Positions 24,825 through 35,732 of a DNA stretch of 64,000 nucleotides are shown piece after piece. Position 1 is the stretch's first letter. Each line of letters opens with the position of its first letter. The notes beneath the pieces are model-generated. The model was not told where the DNA came from and ran no database searches. It worked only from the letters and a program-made list of their open reading frames with translations. The position numbers were made by a program, and so were the translations under genes. This DNA is from Dillenia suffruticosa (Eukaryota; Streptophyta; Magnoliopsida; Dilleniales; Dilleniaceae): the NCBI GenBank assembly GCA_033439265.1, contig JAVTVX010000035.1, forward strand, positions 14,286,001-14,350,000. The letters run 5' to 3'.

Positions 24825-25596
24825 CTCCCCCTCAAGTTGGGTGTGTATATGTCTATGACACCCAACTTGCCCATATTTTTGAGGATGTGCTTTGCGGTTC
24901 CCGGCTTGGTGAAGATGTCAGCTACTTGATGATCACTCCTTGTGAAACTTGGTGAGATGAGCTTATCTTCAATCTTTTGCTTCACAAAGTGGCAATCTAC
25001 CTCAATATGTTTTGTTCTTTCATGAAAAACCGGATTTGAGGCTATGTGAATTGCTGATTGATTGTCATAATGGAGTTGGATCGGAGTTGAAACTGTGAAC
25101 CCTATCTCCTCAATTAGAGCTTTCAACCAAACTATCTCACTTGTTGCGGCTGCCATAGCTCTATATTCCGCTTCAGCACTTGATCTTGATACAACATGTT
25201 GTTTTTTGCTTTTCGAAGCTACTAAATTTCCTCCAACGAACATGCAATATCCCATGGTTGATCTTCTATCTTCTGAATTTCCAGCCCAATCTGTATCACA
25301 ATACCCTATGATTTGAGAGCTGTAATTTTTCTTCATCCAAATTCCCATACCGGGTGTGCCCTTCAAGTAGTGAAGAATTCTTTCAGAGGCTCTCCAATGC
25401 TTTCTTTTTGGCTTGTGCATATGTTGGCTAACTTGACCCACAGCAAAGGAGATATCGGGTCTTGTTATGGTGAGATAGATTAATCTCCCTACAGGCTTTT
25501 GATATCTTTGTTCATCCTCAAACTCTTCATCATCATCTTGAAGACCACCAGAAGTGCTGATTGGACTACATGCAGGCTTTGCACCTAACTTCCCGG
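24825..25596 (-). pseudogene. C'2 pol, 3' end only (RT end and RNase H)
   Basis: A second C' copy, colinear with 20384-21155 but differing at roughly a dozen positions by eye, so it is not a recent duplicate of C'1. It contains RNase H motifs (YCDTDWAGN, AEAEYRAMA) and ends NLRGSVEMKHN. It is cut at 25596 by the second B 5' LTR, and the rest of C'2 is absent from the window. Broken. Confidence 0.88.
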
Positions 25597-26048
25597 TGTT
25601 GAAATAAAGGACAATTAGGGTTAATGTCCTAAGGGAATGAAGTCTAAATGTATAGTTTTAATTTGTGTAGATTTTTCATTCTCATTGTAATCCCTTTAAG
25701 GTTTCTAAGTTGGGCCCTAAATGGGCCTTGCCCGGATTGTTCGGGCTGGGCCCTTCGGGCCCAGCCCGGGCCAGCAAATGGGGGACCATCAGGTCCCCCA
25801 ACGGCTAGCAAAAAACAGCCGTTGGGGACAGCCCCAACGGCCATAATTGGAGAGGGCACAATGCCCTCTCCTCTCTCTCTTTTCTAATCTCCTTGCCCCT
25901 CTTCTTGTTTTCTATAAATAGGGCTTATATGTTTCTTTGGAAGGTATGAAAAACATGCCTTCATTGCATGTAAACTCTCTTTGAATTCTCAATTAAATTC
26001 TTGAAATTTCTTTATTCATTCTTAGCTTGCTATATTTAAATTTCAACA
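25597..26048 (+). repeat. B2 5' LTR
   Basis: 452 bp, preceded by cccgg (25592-25596) from C'2. A GC-rich hairpin with 12-bp arms lies at 25742-25753 and 25757-25768; TATA box 25913-25920; primer-binding site 26049-26060. Confidence 0.95.
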
Positions 26049-29000
26049 TGGTATCAGAGCCATCTTCGATACCTTCATCTTCCGGTGTTGGTAATCCTCC
26101 ACCACAAATTAGTACTTCCATGTTTACTTCCATTCTCTTAGATTCATCAAATTACAATGCTTGGCAAGACACCATCAAGAGATCCTTGAACCTTTTCAAT
26201 CTTGAAAATCACATATTGGAGGATCCCTTAGATGATGCCAACCCTACATTCAAATCATGGAAGAAGCAAGATGATCAAGTGGTGGTGCTACTTCAAATGT
26301 CTCTTGACAAAACCCACAAAGCAATGGCTACTTGTATTCCAAATGCAAGGGCTTTGTGGGATCAAATGCATGCTCTATATGGGCAAGAGACCAACACCGG
26401 ACGAATCTTTGAGCTCAAAAGAAAAATCTTCAAGATTCAAAAAGGAGGTAAAACTCTTCCCGAATACTTTGGGGAATATAGGGATCTTTGGAATGAGCTT
26501 AATATTCTTAGGCCTCCAACTTCTAATCTCAAGACCATTCTTCAAAGAAATGATGAAGACATGACCTTTGGTCTTCTTATGGGTCTTGGAGATGAATATG
26601 CTCCAATTCGTCAAGAAATCCTTAGAATGAAGATTTTCCCTTCATTCCAAGAAGTTCAATTTATGATTCAAAGGGCCGAGACTAGCATGAGGCTAGAGGA
26701 GTCTACCAAGCTCAAATCCGAAGCCCAAGCCTTCAAGGCTGTTCAAGATGATCACATGGTCAACAAAGCTCAAAATTTCTTTAAAAAGGATGTTTGCACA
26801 AATTGCAAGAAGCCCGGCCACAAAAGGGAAAGGTGCTGGTTTCTCCACCCTAATTTGCGCCCAAAGAACAACAAGAAGGAGGTGGAACAACCAGCTCATG
26901 CTCAACAAGTCTCCCAAGTGGCTGCACTCGAATCCAAGATGGAGGAGATGCAAAAAGAGATGAAAAAGCTCCTTAGCCAAGTTGCCCTTCACTCCGGTAA
27001 CAACTTGAACTCATCTCATTTAAATAAATGGTTGATTGATTCGGGCTGTGACAATCACATGGTAAAAGATAAAGACAAAGTTAGGAAATTCATTCCTCTA
27101 TCTAGTTATAAGATTGTCAAGGTTGCTAATGGTCAAAAACTAAAAGTTGATCATCTAGGTGAAGTTGAACTCCTAGGAAAGAAAACTAAAGCGTTATATG
27201 TACCAAAATTCAACTCTAACCTCATGTCTATTAGCAAAATTACCAAAGACCATAATTGCAAAGCCACTTTTGATCCTAACCAAGTTATCTTTCAGGATCT
27301 CAAAACGAATCACTTGATTGGCAAGGGGTCTAGGAGGAACAACTTATATTTTTTGGAGCAAGAAAATCAAGCTTTTGGAGTTCAAAGTCAAGCGTTTTCT
27401 ATATGGCATGCCCGTCTAGGTCACCCGGGAGATTTAGCTTTGAAACGCCTATTTCCAAGTCAAAAAATAGAAAATAGGCATTGCAAAGCTTGTATTCTTG
27501 GAAAACAAACCAAAGTGTACTATCCAATCTCAAATACAATATATGAAAATGCCTTTGAACTCATTCATACCGATGTGTGGACTTCACCCATGGAATCTCA
27601 TAATGGCTTTAAATATTTTGTAACCTTCATTGATCACAAAACTAGATACACTTGGGTGTACTTATTAACGGCCAAATCAGAGGTATTTGAAGCACTTAAG
27701 AGCTATTATAGATATGTGACCAAGCAATTCAATGCAAATATCAAAATCCTTAGATCGGACCATGGGGGGGAATACACTAGCCATGCACTTGAAGATTTTC
27801 TAGAAGAAAAGGAAATTATTCATCAAAAGTCTTGTGTTTACACTCCTCAACAAAATGGAGTTGCCGAAAGAAAAAATAGACACTTACTAGAAACGGCTAG
27901 GGCTATGATGTTTCACTCCAATATACCTAAAAAGTTTTGGAGTGAAGCCATTAAAACCGCTGCACACCTTATAAACCTTATGCCCTCTCAAGTGCTAGAA
28001 GGAAAATCCCCTTTAGAACTACTCCTAGGAAGAAAACCTAGTATCTCACACTTAAGAGTTTTTGGGTGCATTTGTTATGTGCATGTACCAGAAAACTTTA
28101 GAAATAAACTAGATGAAAGAGGGAGAAAATGTGTATTTTTAGGATACTCTACCTTTGAAAAAGGATATAAATGTTATGATCCTCTAACCAAAAAGCTATA
28201 CACATCCAAGGATGTGATATTTGTAGAAAAAGAACCTTATTTTGCAGGAAAAGAGGATCAAGAGCAACCAAAGGAAAGAGGAGCACAAGACCATTGGAAT
28301 GTAGTCCTTCCCTCAATCAAAGAAACCTCTCATCAAAATGAAGAAGAAGAACAACCAATCCAAGCTGAAAATGATCCAACTCAAGAACAATCAACCTCAT
28401 CTCATTCTGATCATGAATCCATCCAAGAGGAAGGGGGAGACAACTTAGATCAAGGGCAAGTTATAGAGGAAGTAGAACAAAGCATTGAGCAGCCGCCTCC
28501 TCCTCCTCTTCGAAGATCAACAAGGCTTAGGCTCCCTCCTTCAGAATGGATCAACAAAAGAGTTTTCTATAACTCAAAGGTAACATCTCACCCCATTTCC
28601 CAATATTATTCGGTTGCTAACATGTCTTGTAGCCATCAAAAATTCATCAAGAACTTAGACCTTCATCAAGAGCCTAGAAACTTTGAAGAAGCCAAACAAC
28701 TTCCTCAATGGATCCAAGCAATGAAAGATGAGCTAGAAGCCTTAGAAAGAAACGGAACTTGGGAGTTATCATCTCTTCCTAAAGGAAAAAGGGCAGTAGG
28801 ATGTAAATGGATCTATAAGATCAAGCACAAAAGTGATGGAAGCATTGATAGATACAAAGCAAGATTAGTGGCAAAGGGCTTCACTCAAGCTTATGGAGTA
28901 GATTACAAGGAAACGTATGCTCCGGTGGCCAAGATGAACACAATTCGAGTCTTGATGTCCCTTGCAATCAATCACTCTTGGCCAATGTTTCAAATGGACG

Positions 29001-30082
29001 TAGCCAATGCTTTCCTTCAAGGTGATCTGGAAGAAGAAGTGTACATGGAGATTCCACCTGGCTTTTCTCAGCAACTCAACAAAGTTTGCAAACTTAGGAA
29101 AGCAATCTATGGTCTCAAACAATCTCCAAGAGCTTGGTATGCCAAACTTAGCTCAACTCTTTTTGATCATGATTTCAAAAAATGCAATAGCGACACTTCT
29201 CTCTTCGTTAAGAAACTAGATGGAAAAATCATTATAGTGTTAGTTTATGTAGATGATATAATCATAACCGGTAATGATTTAGATTTAATCAACCAAGTAA
29301 GAGGTTTCTTACAAACAAAATTTGATATTAAGGACTTAGGGAAACTAAAGTACTTCTTAGGGATAGAACTCGCCTATTGTCCAAATGGGTTTGTTCTATC
29401 ACAAAGGAAGTATGTGCTTGATCTCTTGCAGGAAACCGGGAAGTTAGGTGCTAAGCCCGCTTGTAGTCCCATTAGCTCCTCTTGTGGCCTCAAGGATGAT
29501 GATGAAGATTATGAGGATGAACCAAGATATCAAAGGCTCGTAGGGAAATTGATCTACCTCACCATAACGAGACCGGACATCTCCTTTGCCGTGAGTCAAG
29601 TTAGCCAACATATGCACAAGCCAAAAAGAAAGCATTGGAGAGCCACCGAAAGAATCCTCCATTATCTAAAGGGTACACCAGGCATGGGAGTTTGGATGAA
29701 GAAGAACAACAACTCTCAAATTGTAGGATATTGTGATGCAGATTGGGCTGGAGACTCAGAAGATAGACGATCAACCACAGGATATTGCATGTTTGTTGGA
29801 GGAAATCTAGTATCTTGGAAAAGCAAAAAACAACATGTGGTGTCAAGATTAAGTGCCGAATCTGAATATAGAGCAATGGCAGCCGCATCAAGTGAGATGG
29901 TTTGGTTAAAGGCTCTAATTGAAGAACTAGGGTTCTCTGTTCCTACTCCAATCCGACTCCATTGTGATAATCAATCGGCTATTCACATAGCCTCAAATCC
30001 GGTTTTTCATGAAAGAACAAAGCACATCGAGGTGGATTGCCACTTTGTGAGACAAAAGTTTGAAGAAAAACTCATCACTCCA
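26048..30082 (+). pseudogene. B gag-pol, main segment up to the D1 insertion
   Basis: One open frame from the LTR/primer-site ATG through Gag (knuckle CTNCKKPGHKRERC), the heptad-like VAALESKMEEMQKEMKKL, protease LIDSGCDNHMV, pre-integrase WHARLGHPG, integrase core (THTDVW-like HTDVW, RSDHGGEY, GVAERKNRH), acidic linker, RRSTRLRLPPSEW, reverse transcriptase YVDDIIITGND near 29250, and RNase H YCDADWAGD, AESEYRAMA, HCDNQSAIH. It is cut within RNase H by D1; the last part resumes at 35156. Apart from D1, the frame looks open. Confidence 0.9.
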
Positions 30083-30538
30083 TGTTGAAATAAAAGAGAA
30101 TTAAGTGTAGTTAGCATAGGCCCCATTTCAAGCCAAGTTTAAGCCCATCCATGAGATGTATTTGGCCCGTTCCTTATGAGTTTTTTAGTCCTCAAAAATG
30201 GCATTGTTAAGCCCCTAAAAGAAGCCCAAAATGAGCCCTAAAAAGGGCAAAACGGCTAGTTCTTTTGAACTAGCCGTTGCACTATATAACAGCCATAAAA
30301 ATGGCTGTTATACAGTGATTTTGGGGACAGAAATCTGTCCCCAATGTTCCCCAACGGATCCTTGAGTGTTTGGGGTCTTTTTCCCTCTCTTTCTCATGTA
30401 ATAATCTCTATAAATAGGAGCTTGTATGGGATGTTCTATCCATGAAAAAACAATGCTCTCATTGTGCACTCTTTCTTCAAATAAAGATCTTTAAGTTTTC
30501 ATTCAATCCTAGTTGCTTGATAGCTTGAAATCTCAACA
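30083..30538 (+). repeat. D1 5' LTR
   Basis: 456 bp from TGTTGAAATAAAAG to AAATCTCAACA. Two adjacent inverted repeats lie in U3 (30251-30278 and 30285-30312). Confidence 0.96.
30251..30416 (+). promoter_or_regulatory. D1 LTR promoter: twin inverted repeats, AACGG cores, TATA
   Basis: First inverted repeat: 12-bp arms 30251-30262 and 30267-30278 around tttt, each arm carrying AACGGCTA. Second: 12-bp arms 30285-30296 and 30301-30312 around aaaa; in the D2 LTRs this second stem extends to 17 bp. A further AACGG lies near 30353. TATA box tataaata at 30409-30416. The AACGG cores here do not meet the full YCYAACGGYYA consensus. Confidence 0.55.
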
Positions 30539-33500
30539 TGGTATCAGAGCAGGCAACGATACCTTCCTCTTCCGGTCTTAATGACCCTCCACCACAAATT
30601 AGCACCTCAATGTTCACCTCCTTACTTCTAGATTCAACAAACTACAATGCTTGGCAAGATACCATCAAGAGGTCCCTAAACTTCTACAACCTTGAAAATC
30701 ACATCTTTGAAGAACCTCTTGATGAAGCCAATCCATTATTCAGAGTATGGAAGAAGAAAGACGATCAAGTGGTGGTGCTCCTTCAAATGTCTCTTGACAA
30801 AACTCACAAGGCTATGGTCACATGTATTCCAAACGCAAGAGCATTATGGGAGCAAATGCAATCATTATATGGTCAAGAATCCAACACCGGAAGAATCTTT
30901 GAGCTGAAAAAGAAGATCTTCAAAATTCAAAAAGGAGGTAAATCCTTACCCGAATACTTTGGGGAATATAGGGATCTATGGAATGAACTCAATCTCTTAA
31001 GGCCTCCTACTATAAATCTCAAGACCATTCTTCAAAGGAACGATGAAGATATGACCTTTGGTCTACTCATGGGTCTTGGAGATGAATATGCTCCAATTCG
31101 ACAAGAGATTCTTCGAATGAAGGTCTTTCCTTCATTTCAAGAAGTCCAATTCATGGTGCAAAGAACCGAGACTAGCTTAAGGCTTGAAGAATCTACCAAG
31201 CTTAAATCCGACTCTCAAGCCTTCCAAGCTGTCCATGAAGAGCATCCGGCCAACAACACTCAAAACTTTGCAAAAAGAGACATCTGCCCACATTGCAAGA
31301 AGTCCGGCCATAAGAAAGAAAAATGCTGGTTCCTACACCCACATTTGAGGCCGAAATATGCTAGGAAAAATCCGGAATCATCTTCAAATGCTCAACAAGT
31401 GTCTCAAGTGGCAGCACTCGAATCCAAGATGGAGGAGATGCATAAGGAATTCAAACGACTTGTTGGGCAGATTAGTCACCATTCTGGTAATTCCTTATCT
31501 TCATCTATTTCCAATTCTTGGCTCATAGATTCCGGATGTGACGATCATATGGTAAAAGATAAAAAGAAAATCAACAAGTTTATTCCCTTGACCAATCATA
31601 AATTAGTTAAAGTAGCTAATGGTCATAAGTTAAAAGTTGAGCACTTAGGAGAAATTGAACTATTTGGGAGAAAGACTAAAGCTTTATATGTTCCAAAGTT
31701 CAATTCAAACTTACTTTCTATTAGCAAGATAACCAAAGAGCAAGATTGCAAAGCTATTTTTGATCCTAACCAAGTAATTTTTCAGGATCGCAAAACGAAC
31801 AATTTGATTGGCAAGGGAACTAGGAGGAACAACCTCTATTACTTGGATCAAGAGAACCAAGCTTTTGCTGTCCGAAACATATCCTCCTCTCTATGGCATG
31901 AACGTCTAGGGCATCCAGGAAACCTAGCTTTGAAACGCCTATTTCCGAATAGTGAATTAGAAGATAGGCATTGCAAAGCTTGTGTACTTGGAAAGCAAAC
32001 CAAAGTGTATTATCCCATTTCTGAAACAATATATAAAGAGGCTTTTGAATTAGTTCATTCAGATGTTTGGACCTCTCCTTTAGTCTCCCATAATGGTTTT
32101 AGATACTTTGTGACATTCATAGATCACAAAACTAGATACACTTGGGTTTATCTCTTAGTAAACAAATCTGAAGTATTTGAGGCATTCAAGAGCTACTATA
32201 GATATATAACAAAGCAATTTAATGCTAACCTAAAGATGTTTAGGTCAGATCATGGAGGGGAGTTCACTAGCCTTGAGTTTGAAAAATTTCTAGATGAAAA
32301 AGGGATCATTCATCAAAAGTCTTGTGTGTACACTCCTCAACAAAATGGAATAGCCGAGAGAAAGAATAGGCATCTCTTGGAGACAGCTAGATCTATGATG
32401 TTTCACTCAAACTTACCTAAGGAATATTGGAATGAGGCCATTAAGACCGCTGCTCACCTTATAAACCTCATGCCATCCCAAATCCTAGGAGGAAAGTCAC
32501 CCCTAGAGCTACTCCTTGGAAAGAAACCTAGCATTGATCATTTAAGAGTTTTTGGTTGTGTTTGCTATGTCCACATTCCTAGTCATCTTAGGAGCAAACT
32601 AGATGCCAAGGGAAGAAAATGCATCTTTTTAGGATATTCCTCGTTTGAAAAAGGCTATAAATGTTATGATCCTCTAACCAAGAAACTATACACATCCAAG
32701 GATGTGATATTTGTGGAAAATGAGCCTTACTTTGCAGGTCAAAGAAGAGAAGATCAAACCAAAGAAATCTACCAGCAAGAACAATGGAATGTGATTCTAC
32801 CAAAAATCAATGAAGTTCCTGCCGAAAGCAATGAAGAAACTCACCAAAATGATCCAACTCAAGGGGACCCATCACCCTCTCATTCAGATCATGAAATAGA
32901 AGAAGATCAAGAGGAAGGACACTCAGACTCAGGGGGAGCTCTTGATATGGCCGAAGAGCATGAGGAGCAGTCTATGGATGAACCCCCTCCTCCTCTTCGA
33001 AGATCTACAAGACTTAGACTTCCTCCCTCGGAATGGATCAATAGAAGGGTCTATTTTAACTCCAAGGTGACTACTCATCCAATTTCTCAATACTACTCAA
33101 TATCTAACATGTCTTGCAGTCACCAAAGATTCATCAAGAACATAGACCTTCACCAAGAGCCTAGAACATTTGAGGAGGCAAAGGATCAACCTCATTGGGT
33201 TCAAGCAATGAAGAATGAGTTGGATGCTTTGGCTAAAAATAACACTTGGGAAGTGACATCTCTACCAAAAGGAAAAAGAGCTGTGGGATGCAAATGGATA
33301 TTCAAGATCAAACACAAGAGTGATGGAAGCATAGATAGATTCAAGGCAAGATTGGTGGCCAAGGGCTTCACTCAATCATATGGCATAGACTACAAGGAAA
33401 CGTTTGCACCCGTGGCCAAGATGAACACCATCCGTGTCCTTCTCTCTCTTGCTATAAATCACTCATGGCCATTATTTCAAATGGATGTTGCAAACGCCTT

Positions 33501-34716
33501 TTTACAAGGAGATCTGGAAGAAGAGGTGTACATGGAAGTGCCCCCTGGTTTCTCCCATCGTGACAACAAAGTTTGCAAACTAAAGAAGGCAATATATGGC
33601 CTCAAGCAATCACCTAGAGCATGGTATGGAAAACTTAGCTCTACTCTCCTTGAACATGGTTTTAAGAAATGCGTTAGTGATTCATCCTTATTTGTCAAGA
33701 ACCTAGGAGAAAATACCATTATCATTCTTGTTTATGTAGATGATATAATTATAACAGGAAATGATATGAATCACATTAACAAAGTTAGAACTTTTCTTCA
33801 AACTAAGTTTGACATCAAGGATCTAGGGAAACTAAAATACTTCCTAGGGATAGAACTTGCCTATTGTTCCAATGGACTTGTTCTATCACAAAGAAAGTAT
33901 GCTCTTGACCTTTTGCAGGAGACGGGAAAACTAGGTGCCAAACCAGCTTGTAGTCCGGTAAGCACATCCTTAAGTCACAAAGATGATGAGGAGATTTATG
34001 AAGATAAGCAACGATATCAAAGACTTGTTGGAAGATTGATCTACCTAACCATCACTAGACCGGACATCTCTTATGCCGTTGGGCAAGTTAGCCAGCACAT
34101 GCATCAACCCAAGAAGAAGCATTGGAGGGCCATTGAAAGAATTCTTCTCTACCTAAAGGGAACTCCAGGAATGGGAATTCAAATGAAGAAGAACGAATCT
34201 TCTCAAATCATAGGGTTCTGTGATGCAGATTGGGCAGGTGATTCAGAAGATAGGAGATCGACCTCAGGGTATTGCATGTTTGTTGGAGGGAATCTTGTTG
34301 CTTGGAAAAGCAAAAAACAGCATGTGGTATCAAGATCAAGTGCGGAAGCGGAATATAGAGCCATGGCAACCGCTACAAGTGAAGTCGTGTGGTTGAAAGC
34401 CTTGATTGAAGAATTAGGGTTCATAGTCCCTACTCCAATCTCCCTACACTGTGATAACCAATCAGCCATTCACATCGCCTCAAACCCGGTTTTTCATGAA
34501 AGGACAAAGCACATTGAGGTGGATTGTCACTTTGTAAGGCAAAAGGTTGAGGAGAAGCTCATCACTCCAAGATTCACTAAAAGCGATGATCAAATTGCCG
34601 ACATCCTCACCAAGCCTGGGACGGCCAATCATATTCAAAAAAACCTGGTCAAGTTAGGTGTTTTAGATACATACACACCCAACTTGAGGGGGAGTGTTGA
34701 AATAAAAGAGAATTAA
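30538..34716 (+). CDS. gag-pol: D1 copia Gag-Pol polyprotein (looks whole)
   Basis: 1392 residues in one frame; Gag makes the particle and Pol supplies protease, integrase, reverse transcriptase and RNase H. The start ATG uses the last base of the LTR and the first two of the primer-binding site. Parts: copia Gag 1-245; CCHC knuckle C250, C253, H258, C263; predicted coiled coil about 288-313; protease Asp331 in LIDSGCDDHM; zinc-binding H-C region about 453-482 (WHERLGHP, RHCKAC); integrase acidic triad D509, D571, E607; acidic linker about 735-820; reverse transcriptase with D983 and YVDD 1066-1069; RNase H with YCDADWA-like FCDADWAGD and HCDNQSAIH. It ends 22 bases inside the 3' LTR. Gag and Pol share one frame, so their ratio must be set by something other than a frameshift. 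Confidence 0.95.
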   Translation: MVSEQATIPSSSGLNDPPPQISTSMFTSLLLDSTNYNAWQDTIKRSLNFYNLENHIFEEPLDEANPLFRVWKKKDDQVVVLLQMSLDKTHKAMVTCIPNARALWEQMQSLYGQESNTGRIFELKKKIFKIQKGGKSLPEYFGEYRDLWNELNLLRPPTINLKTILQRNDEDMTFGLLMGLGDEYAPIRQEILRMKVFPSFQEVQFMVQRTETSLRLEESTKLKSDSQAFQAVHEEHPANNTQNFAKRDICPHCKKSGHKKEKCWFLHPHLRPKYARKNPESSSNAQQVSQVAALESKMEEMHKEFKRLVGQISHHSGNSLSSSISNSWLIDSGCDDHMVKDKKKINKFIPLTNHKLVKVANGHKLKVEHLGEIELFGRKTKALYVPKFNSNLLSISKITKEQDCKAIFDPNQVIFQDRKTNNLIGKGTRRNNLYYLDQENQAFAVRNISSSLWHERLGHPGNLALKRLFPNSELEDRHCKACVLGKQTKVYYPISETIYKEAFELVHSDVWTSPLVSHNGFRYFVTFIDHKTRYTWVYLLVNKSEVFEAFKSYYRYITKQFNANLKMFRSDHGGEFTSLEFEKFLDEKGIIHQKSCVYTPQQNGIAERKNRHLLETARSMMFHSNLPKEYWNEAIKTAAHLINLMPSQILGGKSPLELLLGKKPSIDHLRVFGCVCYVHIPSHLRSKLDAKGRKCIFLGYSSFEKGYKCYDPLTKKLYTSKDVIFVENEPYFAGQRREDQTKEIYQQEQWNVILPKINEVPAESNEETHQNDPTQGDPSPSHSDHEIEEDQEEGHSDSGGALDMAEEHEEQSMDEPPPPLRRSTRLRLPPSEWINRRVYFNSKVTTHPISQYYSISNMSCSHQRFIKNIDLHQEPRTFEEAKDQPHWVQAMKNELDALAKNNTWEVTSLPKGKRAVGCKWIFKIKHKSDGSIDRFKARLVAKGFTQSYGIDYKETFAPVAKMNTIRVLLSLAINHSWPLFQMDVANAFLQGDLEEEVYMEVPPGFSHRDNKVCKLKKAIYGLKQSPRAWYGKLSSTLLEHGFKKCVSDSSLFVKNLGENTIIILVYVDDIIITGNDMNHINKVRTFLQTKFDIKDLGKLKYFLGIELAYCSNGLVLSQRKYALDLLQETGKLGAKPACSPVSTSLSHKDDEEIYEDKQRYQRLVGRLIYLTITRPDISYAVGQVSQHMHQPKKKHWRAIERILLYLKGTPGMGIQMKKNESSQIIGFCDADWAGDSEDRRSTSGYCMFVGGNLVAWKSKKQHVVSRSSAEAEYRAMATATSEVVWLKALIEELGFIVPTPISLHCDNQSAIHIASNPVFHERTKHIEVDCHFVRQKVEEKLITPRFTKSDDQIADILTKPGTANHIQKNLVKLGVLDTYTPNLRGSVEIKEN

Positions 34717-35150
34717 GTGTAGTTAGCATAGGCCCCATTTCAAGCCAAGTTTAAGCCCATCCATGAGATGTATTTGGCCCGTTCCTTATGAGTTTTTTAG
34801 TCCTCAAAAATGGCATTGTTAAGCCCCTAAAAGAAGCCCAAAATGAGCCCTAAAAAGGGCAAAACGGCTAGTTCTTTTGAACTAGCCGTTGCACTGTATA
34901 ACAGCCATAAAAATGGCTATTATACAGTGATTTTGGGGACAGAAATCTGTCCCCAATGTTCCCCAACGGATCCTTGAGTGTTTGGGGTCTTTTTCCCTCT
35001 CTTTCTCATGTAATAATCTCTATAAATAGGAGCTTGTATGGGATGTTCTATCCATGAAAAAACAATGCTCTCATTGTGCACTCTTTCTTCAAATAAAGAT
35101 CTTTAAGTTTTCATTCAATCCTAGTTGCTTGATAGCTTGAAATCTCAACA
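34695..35150 (+). repeat. D1 3' LTR
   Basis: 456 bp, directly after gagggggag. Near-identical to the 5' copy, with both visible differences in the second U3 inverted repeat. Confidence 0.96.
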
Positions 35151-35155
35151 CTCCA

Positions 35156-35280
35156 AGCTTTACACGAAGTGATGATCAAGTAGCGGATATCTTCACCAAG
35201 TCAGGAACCGCCAATCACATACATAAAAATATGGTCAAGTTGGGTGTCATAGATACATACACACCCAACTTGAGGGGGAG
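35156..35280 (+). pseudogene. B pol, terminal segment after D1
   Basis: The last part of B RNase H, ending with the conserved TPNLRGSVE block and the polypurine tract (35272-35280). It follows the ctcca duplication of D1. Confidence 0.88.
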
Positions 35281-35732
35281 TGTTGAAATAAAGGACAATT
35301 AGGGTTAATGTCCTAAGGGAATGAAGTCTAAATGTATAGTTTTAATTTGTGTAGATTTTTCATTCTCATTGTAATCCCTTTAAGGTTTCTAAGTTGGGCC
35401 CTAAATGGGCCTTGCCCGGATTGTTCGGGCTGGGCCCTTCGGGCCCAGCCCGGGCCAGCAAATGGGGGACCATCAGGTCCCCCAACGGATAGCAAAAAAC
35501 AGCCGTTGGGGACAGCCCCAACGGCCATAATTGGAGAGGGCACAATGCCCTCTCCTCTCTCTCTTTTCTAATCTCCTTGCCCCTCTTCTTGTTTTCTATA
35601 AATAGGGCTTATATGTTTCTTTGGAAGGTATGAAAAACATGCCTTCATTGCATGTAAACTCTCTTTGAATTCTCAATTAAATTCTTGAAGTTTCTTTATT
35701 CATTCTTAGCTTGCTATATTTAAATTTCAACA
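35281..35732 (+). repeat. B complex 3' LTR
   Basis: 452 bp. It is followed by tccca and D2 gag-pol sequence, matching the left edge of B1 at 19302-19306 rather than that of B2 at 25592-25596. Confidence 0.93.

Larger units (their letters stand above)
30083..35150 (+). mobile_element. Ty1/copia element D1, looks whole
   Basis: 5068 bp: 5' LTR, primer-binding site (30539-30550), one continuous gag-pol frame, polypurine tract (34686-34694), 3' LTR. Flanked by the perfect duplication ctcca (30078-30082 and 35151-35155), with B RNase H sequence continuing on both sides. The two 456-bp LTRs differ at about two positions, giving about 0.2 million years. It is the innermost plus-strand insertion of the nest. 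Confidence 0.97.
19307..35732 (+). mobile_element. Ty1/copia B complex (B1/B2 recombinant) inserted in D2
   Basis: The left edge is a B 5' LTR at 19307 preceded by ttccc (19302-19306). The right edge is a B 3' LTR ending at 35732, followed by tcccaag, and D2 coding continues across the pair, so these two edges belong to one insertion (B1) with a slightly imperfect duplication. Inside are the B1 gag start (to 19942), C'1 and partial C'2 (19943-25596), then a second B 5' LTR (25597-26048) with nearly complete B gag-pol interrupted by D1, and the 3' LTR. The second B 5' LTR is preceded by cccgg, with no matching copy at the right end. This is explained by recombination between two B copies. Confidence 0.85.
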
